15,455 nucleotides of DNA from Larix sibirica (lineage: Eukaryota > Streptophyta > Pinopsida > Pinales > Pinaceae): contig NWUY0300010652.1 of the NCBI GenBank assembly GCA_004151065.3, positions 1 to 15,455 on the forward strand, in the 5' to 3' direction. Made by a program: the position numbers and the translations under genes. Under the pieces are notes generated by a model. It did not search any database. It worked only from the letters and a program-made list of their open reading frames with translations, and was not told the DNA's origin. Shown one piece after another: positions 1 through 9,185 of this stretch. The stretch's first letter is position 1, and each line of letters starts with the position of its first letter.

Positions 1-1499
1 ATTCTAGAATATTAGTGAGTTGGATTTGATATAATCTTAGCCATACACCTCATTGTTGAGATATTATAGTTGCAAGAATTAAAGAGACTAGTTGAAATTG
101 GATGTTAGAATCAAGGAGTTGGTTGTTAGAATCGAGTAAGTTGGTTGCTACAGTTGAGGAGATTAGTTATCTCTCTCAAAGCATAAACAAGAAAAGATGG
201 GAGGAGAAGTTGAGTGTAGAATACCACCAAGGAATTTGTGTGAGGAACACAAACAAGTGAATCCAAGAAGGAGAAAACGCAGATAGCAAGAAGATGATCA
301 ACCAACGTACAGGGTATGGAAGTTCCTCAGATTTCTATGTAGGCGTATTGTTTCTTTCCAACAAACTATAAACAAACTATAAACCTTGAGAAATTTAAGT
401 TGATTTGAAGGACAAAATTCTTGTGTATTGTGTTTATGCTTCCATTGTTCATTTCCAGCTATATGTGTGATTGTTGCATGTTCATAAATATTTATTTCTA
501 TTGTTAAATAAGTTCAGATTTGATTTATTTAAATAAATAGAAACATAGGATAGTAGTCACCTAGGACCTGAAAAATTTACAAGACCCAAAGGAACTAGAG
601 AAAGTGTACTTCCAGTATGCATGACAATTTGGAAAGTTTGCTTCAACTTTTATCATGAATTGGATGAGCTAATTATTGGGAACTAGTGTAGAATGCTCGA
701 AAGAATCTTCTGAGGTTGTCACATAATAGGAGTGATTGGTTCAAGCATAGACAAATTTCTTTGTTTAAGATCTATGGTTCGAATGGATCTTATATGAAGT
801 TGCAACTTCTAAGAGGAATTGTAGTGTATGTAGAGATGATAATATGGTATGTCATTGTGATTCTGAAGTAAAAAAAATGCAATTGGGGAAAAAATATAAA
901 GAGCCCATATGTTGTACCTAACAGGAAATGTAATAATTCCCAAGTCTTTACTAGATGAATAGATGCAATGATATGATGAAATGAAAAGTAAAAGAATAAA
1001 ACAATAACATAGAGAATAAGACAAAGGAACAATAAGAAAGATTTTTAAAAGAAGATAAGAAACAACATAGAGAATAATTGAAAGAAGAAAAAATCAAATG
1101 GAGGTGCTTCAAGCAAGCATAGGTGTTCTTCTCCACCACTTGCCTCTATAGTTCCTTTATATGTATCAATAACATAAGTGCCTACATCTTTGATTCTTAT
1201 CATTTGTTTTTAGTTGGTATTTTAAAAGTTCTTTCTACTATTTCAATTGTTGCTGAGTGGATTTCAATGGTCATTGTTTGATCAAATGCCTACTTCAACG
1301 CAAATTGATGGAAAAGTTCCAATGAGTCAAATATCAAGTCCCATTGTCTAAGTCAAGTACTCCTTTGATGGATGTTAGTATAGTGGACATATTTCTCTTC
1401 GGTAACATATATTGTAAATACTTATATATGAACTCATTGGGTCTTTACTAGCCTTGTAAATACATCTCAAGCCCTTTCTAATCCTCAGTGTTGTAACTA
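1..1499. other. AT-rich sequence without recognisable gene
   Basis: There are stops in all frames. The only ORFs (about 790-1139, minus) are hydrophobic, low-complexity readings of an A-rich purine tract and look like artefacts. The first ~480 bases have a texture reminiscent of an LTR, but I found no primer-binding site, no terminal TG...CA pair and no partner repeat. Nothing can be named here. Confidence 0.5.
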
Positions 1500-1717
1500 A
1501 AAGATAAAGGATAAAATATCCTAGTTAAGGTCCACTTAAACTAATTTGGCATGTTAGACATGTGTTAAGTCCCTTTGATAGAATTTGGAAGTTGACTCAA
1601 AGAGGTCAAACACCTTCCCTCACACACATTCAGGCTCTACACCCATAAAGGTTTGAACCCACACTATTTACACTATTTGCATAATAGCACCCTATTCCAA
1701 CCATTAAAACACAGCGC
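1500..1717 (-). mobile_element. Possible tRNA-derived SINE relic
   Basis: Read on the minus strand, the block begins GCGCTGTGTTTTAATGGTTGG, resembling a degenerate tRNA A box (around 1697-1713). About 50 bp later it has GGGTTCAAACC (around 1650-1660), which fits the B-box pattern GWTCRANNC. This start, the box spacing and a following block with CTTTGAGTC resemble plant Au-like SINEs. The 3' end is uncertain and no target-site duplication was identified. It could also be a chance match in AT-rich DNA. Confidence 0.38.
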
Positions 1718-4321
1718 AATGGATATATAACATGAACCTATAATGCCATCTAAACAAAATGTTGGTCAAGTCATGAATCTAGACCAAAGCACTATATTGT
1801 CTTCAACAACAATTGCGCCCAAGTTAGGTAGCTTTTAAAGAAAGCGGAAAAATATAGAGAAAACTACCCGACTTTTGGCCTTGAAAGGGAAATTGAATAG
1901 GAGAAGTTAAAATCGATTTTTCTAAATGCTCAATAGGAGTGAATCTCTTAAGTTTTTTCCACTATAGTGTTTCAATTCAGTAGCATTCCAACAAATACAA
2001 TGAATATAAATATAATGAATTTAGTTGAAAAGGCTGGTCAATGTTCAAGATTAATTTCTTAAAGATGCAAACTTACAATGCAGAGCTGGAAAAAGGTGTA
2101 AATTACAATGTCGGTATTCAAATATTGGTTAGCACGATATGTCTAAGGAGGTAGTGTCAGGCATGGACCACACCACGGAGGTAGGAAAAGCTACAGTTAT
2201 TATGACAACTTCCATGGCGGCTATCTTTCAAGTCTTCCCACAAGCCATGAAGGGAGCAAAAATACGGTCAAAGGATTTGTAGACACAAGTATGGTCCCCA
2301 GAAGAATAGAGGAACTCATTATTTGATGATAGGCAGAAGGTAATTACAGTTTGTCCTAACTGACAGAAGCTTGCAGAGTGCACGGAAATTTTTGTTGGAA
2401 TCTTAAATTTTTGAAGTGTCACAAGGTTATTTACTGATGTTGAGGATCTTTTACATGAGGTTGGTTTCATTCACAACCCATCAACCTAGCCCACCAACTA
2501 GTACAAGGCCAGATGATTTTGCACATGGATACACAAACAGTAGTGTCACAAGGTTAGGTTTCAGGTAATTTTGTCATATGTGGATTCACACATTAGTTGC
2601 AGAGAAGTTTCATTCAGCAAGTACTACAAGGATACCTTGTGGACAATAAATAAACTGTTGCAACAAGGTGACAGGGTTGTATTTTTGAGTGTGGAAGTTC
2701 GACAATGCAGAAATGCAAAGGTCCATGTTCTGTGCAAGAGGGGCCAGGGGAAGTGGTAGACAGAGGGCTTGGCCCTGAGATTTTTTCATGTGCTGTCTCA
2801 GTGCAGACCTTGGCTGTTTGCAAGTTGTGGCTACAGAGTTTTGGGATAATGCAAATCATGTCACTGCAAACAGCGTGCGGGAAGCCCACATAGAAGTGAA
2901 ACATACAGTGGAAGTCAATGGGACCAAAAGCCAAACAGTCAAAGGCTGATCATTTTGACTGTACCTTTGTATATTTCATGGATCATAAAGTATAAATTAG
3001 TGGAAGGGTTTACGTAATACTTTGTGAGAGTCAAGTAATTGTATCGATATTGTATAACTGTTGTAATTGCAGCAGTACTAATAGTTATATCATTGCAACA
3101 AAATTCTGTGTTGTGTATTTGGATGGTGACTAATGGTTCCTATGTATTGTTGCAGTACTATGGATCGTTCTTTCATGAGATAAGGATAGGTTTATTGTGA
3201 TAGGAAACATACCCACCATGCATGAAGCATTTACAACCAGAAAAACAAAGATTTTAAATTATTAATCAATAACCCAATTAAATACAAGACTCTGCAAATA
3301 TGAATCCTTGTTTTCGACATAAATATCTTGTTGAAAATAGCTATCGCCACCATGCACATATCGACAAGAAGGTTAATGGAATGAAAATCCATGTAATTAA
3401 ATCCTTCAAGAAAATGTTCTTCCTATAACCAATGCTATTGAAACATTATTAATGTCTATCCAATTGTAGGTTGCCACATACCTTTTGACTAGAAGTAAAT
3501 CAACCCCATTATTTTGTTCAGCAAAAAATTGCAATCAGATCTCTGTGCATCAGTGGTGTGGTGTGACACATGCATGCCTGTTACTGTTCTTATTTGTCAA
3601 GGAATTAGGTTATTTTAACAAGCTTCAATAATACCTAGAAACTACTCACCTGACTGGTAGAACACATGTAGCAGAAAAGTGCCAATTTGGCAGTTTCACA
3701 GTAAAATACTATGCCTCTTCTTCTGACACAGTAAAACTTCGCTACAATGAATATTTAAAAAGGAAACCAAACTCATTAACAATATAATGATACCTTCGCA
3801 TAGCTAAGAATTGCCTCAAGCATACTGTCCAAGACAGATCAAGTTGAAATCCCCTTTACAATAAATATATAATTGTGCAATAATCAATATTACTGGGATG
3901 TTATTAAAATCAAGACCATAGTTTAAACTGGTAGCAAGGAAAAGCAAGCATAAACACAACTATGAATTGTGGTAAAATAATAAGACATAAGATTGCTTCA
4001 AATAAAAATATGAATCCCAGGAAGTCTACCGTGAGTAATGACACAATAAGAAACAAAAATGCAAAATTCAATAGATAATTGTACCAAAACAATAATTCAA
4101 AAACCTTCTTCTCTACAAAATTTGAATCCTTGAGAACTCAAACCCTATGCTGCCTCACTGTGACTAGTAGAAACACAGCATTTGAATGTCATGAACAAAA
4201 TTCTGGTGTCTAGCATCCTGCTGCCAAGAAAATACCTACATAAATAGTACCAATGACTCGAGCACAGCAACTGTAACCATGAAATTAAAACTATATCCAC
4301 ATAAAACTTAGCCACTTTGCA
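1718..4321. other. Gene-free flank downstream of hexokinase
   Basis: No protein family is recognised. The stretch 2570-2935 is locally richer in G+C and is open on both strands (106 codons on minus, 62 on plus in two frames), but none of the peptides shows a known motif or consistent composition. 3000-4140 is AT-rich and featureless by eye. The minus-strand ORF at 4145-4429 overlaps the probable 3' end of the hexokinase transcript and is not credible as a gene. Confidence 0.45.
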
Positions 4322-4327
4322 TTTATT
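4322..4327 (-). promoter_or_regulatory. Candidate poly(A) signal of hexokinase
   Basis: A minus-strand AATAAA (plus-strand TTTATT) lies about 290 bp past the hexokinase stop codon, a plausible 3' UTR length for a plant transcript. Plant poly(A) signals are loose and AATAAA occurs by chance in AT-rich DNA, so this is only a candidate. Confidence 0.35.
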
Positions 4328-4618
4328 GGACAATCTGTATTGCCCAAAGTCTAGATTAAATTGGGCAATTACAGAGAGTCCTTTTTCAGCCCTGCAATTA
4401 TTACCCATGCAAATATCATGGGTTGGCAACTCTTGAATATACTTCTACATTAAGCCTCCATCAAGAAAAAAACATTTTGCTTGGGAGCCAGATGTTACAG
4501 AGACAGCTCAACAATCAGTTGCTCTGTATCACAAGTCAATTTAATAGACTTATGTGGCTACAGTAGCAAACAGTTATGATAGTGTACTTTGACTACAGAA
4601 ATGTCTGTAGTATCTGCA

Positions 4619-5324
4619 TCAAGAGCTCTTTGAATACCTTGAGTTAGATGCAGCAAGAAGAGTAGCCCCAATGCCTGAACCATCATTTGCATGTTCTAAA
4701 ATCACAGTTTCTGAAACCTCTATTCCAAGCAATTCTTTAACAGCACTTTGCATATTATGTCTGAAAAGCGGATAGTGCTCATACAGACCTCCATCAATTG
4801 CCACAACAGTCCTCATTTTACCTGAGTCTCCAATGACATCTCTCCCTAATTTCTTTAGTATGCCCACAATTCCAGCTCCTGCTAAACGAGCAGCACGTAC
4901 TGCTACGATGTCGCATAGTTCAACTACAAGTTTCCGTGTCCTCAAAGGAACGTGTGATATCTGAAAAAAATATATGATAAAGAAAGGTAAATCGAAGCAC
5001 CTCAAAATTCAGATCAAGATTATCCTATTCAAAATCAATACCAATTTTAAATCCAGGGATGAAAAATGCATTCCTACATTGATGTGTTATATCTGAAGAA
5101 CATATATGTTAAATAATAGTGAAACTAAACACCTCAAAATTCAGATCAAGATTATCTTACTCAAAAGTGATACCAATTGTCAGAATCCAGGAATGAAAAA
5201 TGCATTCCTACGTCTACTTTCTGTTGATCAGACTCGACTTACCCCAAATACATTCTTCAAAGTAATTTCAACTAATTTAAGGTCAGATGAGGTGTCCTGG
5301 TGCATAGCAGATATATTCGGGGTA
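4619..5324 (-). CDS. HXK: Plant-type hexokinase, 3' part (last two exons, partial)
   Basis: ATP-dependent hexose phosphorylation (glucose to glucose-6-phosphate) at the entry of glycolysis; some plant members also act in sugar sensing. Two exons are seen. The penultimate exon is 5324-5243 (82 nt, one leading base, then 27 codons), starting [12 protein letters not shown], which matches the family segment TPxMSAMHxDTS. The last exon is 4960-4619 (113 codons plus TGA). The intron (5242-4961) has GTAAGT and CAG borders and is phase 0. Last-exon motifs: RxARLAGAG (residues 22-30), GILKKLGRD (33-41), [11 protein letters not shown] (53-63) and [15 protein letters not shown] (90-104), the nucleotide-binding C-terminal region. 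The C-terminus is full length for the family and has no frameshift or internal stop. The preceding exon should end in the first two bases of a codon (phase 2), but I could not locate it. It could be processed as a normal gene or be a recent fragment; the open frame and good splice sites favour a real gene. Compartment cannot be judged without the N-terminus. Confidence 0.93.
4951..5213. repeat. Tandem duplication of ~132 bp covering the hexokinase splice acceptor
   Basis: Copy 1 is about 4951-5079 and copy 2 about 5083-5213, offset 132-134 bp. Both contain the plus-strand words CACCTCAAAATTCAGATC and GAAAAATGCATTCCTAC, plus the acceptor context ATATCTGAA. The duplicated unit includes the true 3' splice site and roughly the first ten bases of the last exon. 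Small indels and about 15-20% substitutions by eye show that it is not recent. Confidence 0.85.
4961..5242 (-). other. Final intron of hexokinase
   Basis: The intron runs from GTAAGT (plus-strand ACTTAC at 5237-5242) to a pyrimidine-rich stretch and CAG (plus-strand CTG at 4961-4963). It joins a codon-complete GGG (Gly) to ATA (Ile), so it is phase 0. That agrees with the known exon junction in plant hexokinases just before the conserved (K/R)xRKxVVxLC segment. It is short (282 bp) and almost entirely made of the tandem duplication described separately. Confidence 0.88.
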
Positions 5325-6369
5325 CTGCATAAAGTCCAGAAAGAAAGACAATATTGAAGTTAATATATCAGCATGCAGAATCAGAGTACTCAGTATCATA
5401 GTTCCAATTGTAAATTATCCAAGTAAAATCTTGATGAAACTTATAGACAATATGAATATGTAGGCATAAGAAATTTATGATTGAACAAAGCTGGCTCAAA
5501 ATCCATGGAAAATACTGCTTAATCATGAGAACATATCATGTTCCATGATCGACAGAGATTAATATTTTAGAGTAACAAAGCATCCTGCTAATGCCGACAG
5601 AACATATCCTTCATAATGTATAGCTCCAAAAACAGCACTCTTCATACCTGTATAATTGGAAAATTAAGCAAAAGAGAATTCCATATCTTGAAGGGTATCA
5701 ACAGATGGGCTAGTTGTCATACATATATAATGGAAATATATGTAAATTTAAAATAATAAAAGCTGCAACTGTCCTAAGGAAATATCATACATATATACAC
5801 TGAGAGGCCAGTAAAGAGTATACCTCAACAGCACACACAATACAACAATACCACATGGCAGTTGAATCTTGTAGGTACTCTGAAGCAGTTTACTCAAGTT
5901 AAATATAGGACTTTCCAAATTCACAGCCTTGAATCTGCTTGCTTAGTTTCCAATGAGTATTCTAGGTTGTATTCAGCTAGTAAAACCAGAGGCAGGGAAG
6001 CAGATGTTCAAAAAATCTCTCTGAGAGACGCATGCTATACTCTTACATGTTGCAATTGACCAATATGGAAGATCCACTCGTTCACTTAAACAGTTTCCTA
6101 CAGTCTATACTATGATGTAAGCAATAGCATACATCATACAAACAGCACATAAGTTAACCATTTGAAAGGAATTAACCCTAAATCTTCGAGAGGACATCGA
6201 GCCCTCCGAACCAGTTTTGGACCAGTTGGTATCCAAACCAGCCATTACGGCTACAAAACAATCCAACCAAGTTTGTCCAAAATTATATGGGATTCAACCA
6301 AAACATCAACTCGGCTTGCCATGTTGGTAAGTAAAGTTGACATGTTGAGTACTCGCCATAATCGGTGAG
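5325..6369. other. Upstream hexokinase intron or intergenic sequence, no exon recognised
   Basis: On the minus strand this is where the next upstream hexokinase exon would be sought: the segment with a Phe-Gly-Asp core ending in (F/L)xLR. I did not find it in any frame. A short open segment on the minus strand around 5650-5575 follows an AG and reads MKSAVFGAIHYEG, but it fits hexokinase poorly and has no matching donor. Short plus-strand ORFs at 5862-6059 and 6162-6368 resemble nothing I know. The intron may extend through the mobile elements to the right. Confidence 0.5.
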
Positions 6370-6890
6370 TCCTGTTAAAGAGCTTAGAAAAGAGTTCTTT
6401 ATTTTTGTAAGCTATTAAGGGCTTCCCATAAGACCATTGGCAAGCATCAAAAATCGATCCTTGAGTGTTTAAATCATCTTGAACAAGCTAGACTCCTGAT
6501 CTTGCAAAGTTTTGAAAAGACACCTTTGTTAGCGGGTTGTATCCATTGAGATCAATTAATACTCTTCCTTGTTGCACAAATTCCCTCATGTACAAAGGGC
6601 TTTCAAAGTCCCAATGTAGGTGACTGGACACTAAAGACCAAGCCTGCCAAATCATTTGAAGGATGGTTGATCCAAAGATCTTAAGTATCACAGATTCCAT
6701 GGACCTCTAATAACCCCTATATGATTATCATTTTGAATGCAATGTTGAACAAGAGTTTGCCAAGGAGCTTGACCATTCATTGCCCTAACAATCTATTCAA
6801 TTGTCGACACTACTCCCTGGGCTCACAAATCAATCAAACCATGTCCTTTGGCCTCCCATGGCAAAGCATAATGTCCATGAAGCTAGTGGA
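6370..6890 (-). mobile_element. L1-type LINE ORF2 C-terminal fragment, decayed
   Basis: The minus-strand translation gives, in order, LPWEAKGHGLIDL (near 6880), IVRAMNGQAPWQTLVQHCIQ and HIGVIRGPWNL. After a frameshift near 6700 follow MIWQAWSLVS, FESPLYMREFVQQGR, NGYNPLTKVSF and, past a stop, LVQDDLNTQGSIFDACQWSYG. In plant L1 LINEs the region after the polymerase palm has this layout: a (G)GLG(I/L)(I/K)D block, then a W-rich (I/A)LNGxxPW block, then an (E/N)PLxxREF-type stretch. The fragment has at least three in-frame stops and one frameshift, so it is dead. It lacks the endonuclease and palm domains. It lies upstream of the visible hexokinase exons on the same strand, so it may sit in a hexokinase intron. 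Family identification is by pattern memory only. Confidence 0.62.
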
Positions 6891-7224
6891 CCTCCTTCAT
6901 TTTCCATAGATAGGGTTTTTTAGACTTCCTATGGGTCTTGTTACCCCCTCATATTGTATGAGGATCACACAGGTGATTTTCATCACATCACTTGTGAAAT
7001 TGTTCACAAGGATTGAGCCTGCAGTTCTTCATGGCTAGACATTTGGATGGGCAGGAGGTACACTTGTGTTTTTTACTAAGAGACGATGCTCAATATAAAG
7101 AAAGATGATGGGCATAAGCTTAGCGAACCTTGAGACCAGTCGTCAGTAAACTCATAAATGCAAGAATCTATATTAGTGATGAATATGTTGGCTTGTCTTC
7201 ATTGTTTTGGCTCCTTTCTTTGAT

Positions 7225-7226
<2 letters not shown>

Positions 7227-7258
<32 letters not shown>
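7227..7258. repeat. (TG)16 microsatellite
   Basis: Sixteen perfect TG units inside copy 1 of the duplicated block. The counterpart in copy 2 has fifteen, so this locus is the fastest-changing part of an otherwise near-identical pair. Confidence 0.98.
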
Positions 7259-7261
<3 letters not shown>

Positions 7262-7306
7262 GAGGTTGCCATTACTTTCCTCAACCCACCTCGAGTGTCT
7301 CAATCC

Positions 7307-7338
7307 CTGATGATGGACTGTGATTCATAGTCCAAAAC
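7307..7338 (+). ncRNA. Hammerhead-ribozyme-like motif, copy 1, probably inactive
   Basis: CTGATGA (7307-7313) is followed by an 8-bp stem, TGGACTGT with ATAGTCCA (one G-T pair), around a 5-nt loop, then AAAC. A hammerhead core reads CUGANGA, stem II, GAAA, so the order and spacing fit. The invariant G after stem II is A here, and the expected UH cleavage site after the short GTTG loop reads CA. Minimal hammerheads of this kind are known from Penelope-like elements and plant retrozymes. No reverse transcriptase of that class is visible here, so this may be a decayed relic or a coincidence. Confidence 0.4.
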
Positions 7339-7547
7339 GTTGCATAAATATCTAACTGTGACATGGGAATTCCAGATTTACTAGTATATATGGTCATTGA
7401 TTGTTAATGAAAATAACACAAAAATAACCTATAGAGGGAGACAAAGGAAAAGTAGTGGCTGATGCTCTTCTAGAGTCTACAGAACATCCCTGATATAAGG
7501 AAACATCATAGGTGAACAAAAAAATGACATGTAAAAGAAGAGTGACA

Positions 7548-7888
7548 AATAAATGCCACACTAAAATCTAAGGCCCAACAAATGGCCCTTAACTCGGTAG
7601 TAGGTTTGCTTGAATTTGAGATGGTGGAAATTACATGTCCAAATGACATTTCTTCCCCCAACAAGCTTTGCTTCGGGCCTTGTTTTCTTGTTACATATTT
7701 CGACAACAAATACTTCTTTCCTAAGCTTTCTATCTTGCTATAGAATGTTTATTTGTAGCACTAGAGCTCCACTTGCAACAAATGGAGTAGTAAGAACAGT
7801 AGATGGACTTGGACGAGGGGGGCAACCCCAACATTGACATCCTTCCATTTCCTTTGACCATTATCAACAACGCTTGATGATGTGCCAT
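7548..7888 (-). mobile_element. hAT transposase N-terminal relic (BED-type finger), copy 1
   Basis: The minus-strand reading starts at an ATG at 7888. It contains KYVTRKQGP, then after a frameshift RNVIWTCNFH, FKQTYYRVKGHLLG and a TAG. Many plant hAT transposases begin with a BED-like zinc finger of the form (L)WKYVTK, GGGNxxWxCNFC, (F)xGSYxRVKAHLLG(I). The Trp, first Cys, Tyr-Arg-Val-Lys and His-Leu-Leu match; the second Cys is lost. The frameshift and TAG make it a pseudogene. No DUF659 or hATC dimerisation domain follows on its 3' side; instead the near-identical duplicated block begins. Confidence 0.62.
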
Positions 7889-7927
7889 GATTTTTGTGTT
7901 AGAGATTATGGTATCTCGGGATGTCCT

Positions 7928-7928
7928 N
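7928..7928. other. Single undetermined base (N)
   Basis: The only ambiguous base of the window, two to three bases left of the second copy of the duplicated block. It may mark a contig join or an unresolved read position. Confidence 0.99.
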
Positions 7929-8134
7929 TTGCAGTTCTTCATGGCTAGACATTTGGATGGGCAGGAGGTACACTTGTGTTTTTTACTAAGAGACGATGCT
8001 CAATATAAAGAAAGATGATGGGCATAAGCTTAGCGAACCTTGAGACCAGTCGTCAGTAAACTCATAAATGCAAGAATCTATATTAGTGATGAATATGTTG
8101 GCTTGTCTTCATTGTTTTGGCTCCTTTCTTCGAT

Positions 8135-8136
<2 letters not shown>

Positions 8137-8166
<30 letters not shown>
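8137..8166. repeat. (TG)15 microsatellite
   Basis: Fifteen perfect TG units inside copy 2, one unit shorter than the counterpart at 7227. Confidence 0.98.
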
Positions 8167-8169
<3 letters not shown>

Positions 8170-8214
8170 GAGGTTGCCATTACTTTCCTCAACCCACCTC
8201 GAGTGTCTCAATCC

Positions 8215-8246
8215 CTGATGATGGACTGTGATTCATAGTCCAAAAC
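8215..8246 (+). ncRNA. Hammerhead-ribozyme-like motif, copy 2, probably inactive
   Basis: Identical to the motif at 7307-7338, including the same substitution at the invariant G. The damage therefore predates the duplication of the block, or both copies were homogenised. Confidence 0.4.
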
Positions 8247-8460
8247 GTTGCATAAATATCTAACTGTGACATGGGAATTCCAGATTTACTAGTATATATG
8301 GTCATTGATTGTTAATGAAAATAACACAAAAATAACCTATAGAGGGAGACAAAGGAAAAGTAGTGGCTGATGCTCTTCTAGAGTCTACAGAACATCCCTG
8401 ATATAAGGAAACATCATAGGTGAACAAAAAAATGACATGTAAAAGAAGAGTGACAAATAA

Positions 8461-8804
8461 ATGCCACACTAAAATCTAAAGCCCAACAAATGGCCCTTAA
8501 CTCAGTAGTAGATTCTCTTGAATTCACTCTTGCGGAAATTACAAGACCAAACAACATTCCATCCTTCACCAAGCTTTGATCTGGGCCCTTGTTTCCTTGT
8601 TACATACTTCCATAGGGTGTACCTTTTTTCTTGTGCTTGTTGCTTTCCTACAGCAGGGTCATATGAGGGCATGGAAGCACCAACAACTCAAGAACTTGGA
8701 ACATTACCACCAACAAATAATGAAAAACGAGGGGAGGGACCACCAACAATGACATTCCTCTTTTTCTTTTGACCTTTGCCAGCTGCCTTTGATGATTGGG
8801 CCAT
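8461..8804 (-). mobile_element. hAT transposase N-terminal relic (BED-type finger), copy 2
   Basis: The minus-strand reading from an ATG at 8804 begins MAQSSKAAGKGQKKKRN, a basic N-terminus. Later come TLWKYVTRKQGP, GWNVVWSCNFRKSEFKR, then IYY, a TGA where copy 1 has CGA (Arg), VKGHLLGF, and the same TAG seen in copy 1. It is homologous to copy 1 (roughly 70-75% by eye) and much more diverged than the adjoining duplicated block. The CGA-to-TGA change is the typical outcome of cytosine methylation decay. The zinc-binding set is incomplete (Cys then Arg), so no function is expected. Confidence 0.65.
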
Positions 8805-9022
8805 CACTTCCTTGAGCTAAATGAAAAATGTCGCTGCTGTGTAAAAAAATGAAAAAATGACCTCTAACTGCCAAATGTGTCTTGAATCCACTTGCAATCC
8901 CTTCAATACACTATTTAACCCTTCACCTGCAAAAAAACCCTCTCAAGAACTCTCAACCTTCAGCAAATTACAAAAATAAAGAGAAAACCAACGTATATAA
9001 CCCAGTGGGCACCTTTTCCAAG
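8805..9022. other. Spacer between hAT relic and palindromic tract
   Basis: No gene recognised. This would be the upstream flank of the hAT copy 2 relic on the minus strand, with A-rich runs and no clear terminal inverted repeat found by eye. Confidence 0.4.
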
Positions 9023-9145
9023 GGACACGTGTCCAAAAATTGGGACACGTTAGGGCATGTGTCAAACACGTGCCAAAAACGTGTCCTGATTTTCAAACAT
9101 GTAAAAACTCTTGCACAAGCATGTCCCATGCCCGACACGTGGGAC
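9023..9145. repeat. CACGTG/GACACG-rich palindromic tract
   Basis: Three CACGTG hexamers (9026-9031, 9067-9072, 9136-9141) and several ACGTGTCC or GGACACGT variants occur in about 120 bp. They include a perfect 12-bp palindrome GGACACGTGTCC (9023-9034). CACGTG is the plant G-box and ACGTGTC the ABRE core, so it could bind bZIP or bHLH factors. Plants also carry dispersed GACACG repeats of transposon origin, which this may be. Flanking stretches show no gene it would obviously control. Confidence 0.6.
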
Positions 9146-9185
9146 ACGGACACGAGACCCTAAAGGGCCATGTCTTCTGACATAG

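Larger units (their letters stand above)
7021..7603. repeat. Near-identical duplicated block, copy 1
   Basis: Bases 7021-7571 match 7931-8479 except for one substitution (T at 7221, C at 8131) and one TG unit. From 7572 substitutions appear, and past about 7603 the match falls sharply. The block holds a (TG)16 tract and a hammerhead-like stem. It starts directly after GAGCCT at 7020, with no visible homology to the left of that point. Confidence 0.95.
7931..8511. repeat. Near-identical duplicated block, copy 2
   Basis: Second copy of the block beginning at 7021, offset 910 bp on the left and 908 bp after the shorter microsatellite. Its left edge is two bases right of the only undetermined base of the window (N at 7928). 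This allows either a true tandem duplication or an assembly join. Confidence 0.95.

Noticed and set aside
1-480. Possible copia-type LTR at the left edge
   Set aside because: Texture is suggestive, but there are no TG/CA termini, no primer-binding site and no second LTR.
2571-2934. ORFs on both strands in the locally GC-richer region (106 codons minus, 62 plus)
   Set aside because: No recognisable motif, overlapping on opposite strands, and no splice or start context.
4145-4429. 94-codon minus-strand ORF downstream of hexokinase as a gene
   Set aside because: It spans the probable 3' UTR and poly(A) signal, and the peptide is cysteine/aromatic noise typical of AT-rich DNA.
5575-5650. Minus-strand segment after an AG, reading MKSAVFGAIHYEG, as the missing hexokinase exon
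   Set aside because: Only SAVFG resembles the family; the downstream residues do not match, there is no donor at the required phase 2 end, and a stop follows.
7130-7330. Plus-strand ORF with a VCVCVC run as a cysteine-rich peptide
   Set aside because: The Val-Cys run is the translated TG microsatellite and is the same in the second copy.
7021-8804. CRISPR-like or regularly spaced repeat array
   Set aside because: Only two long copies are present, with no short repeat-spacer pattern, in a plant nuclear context.
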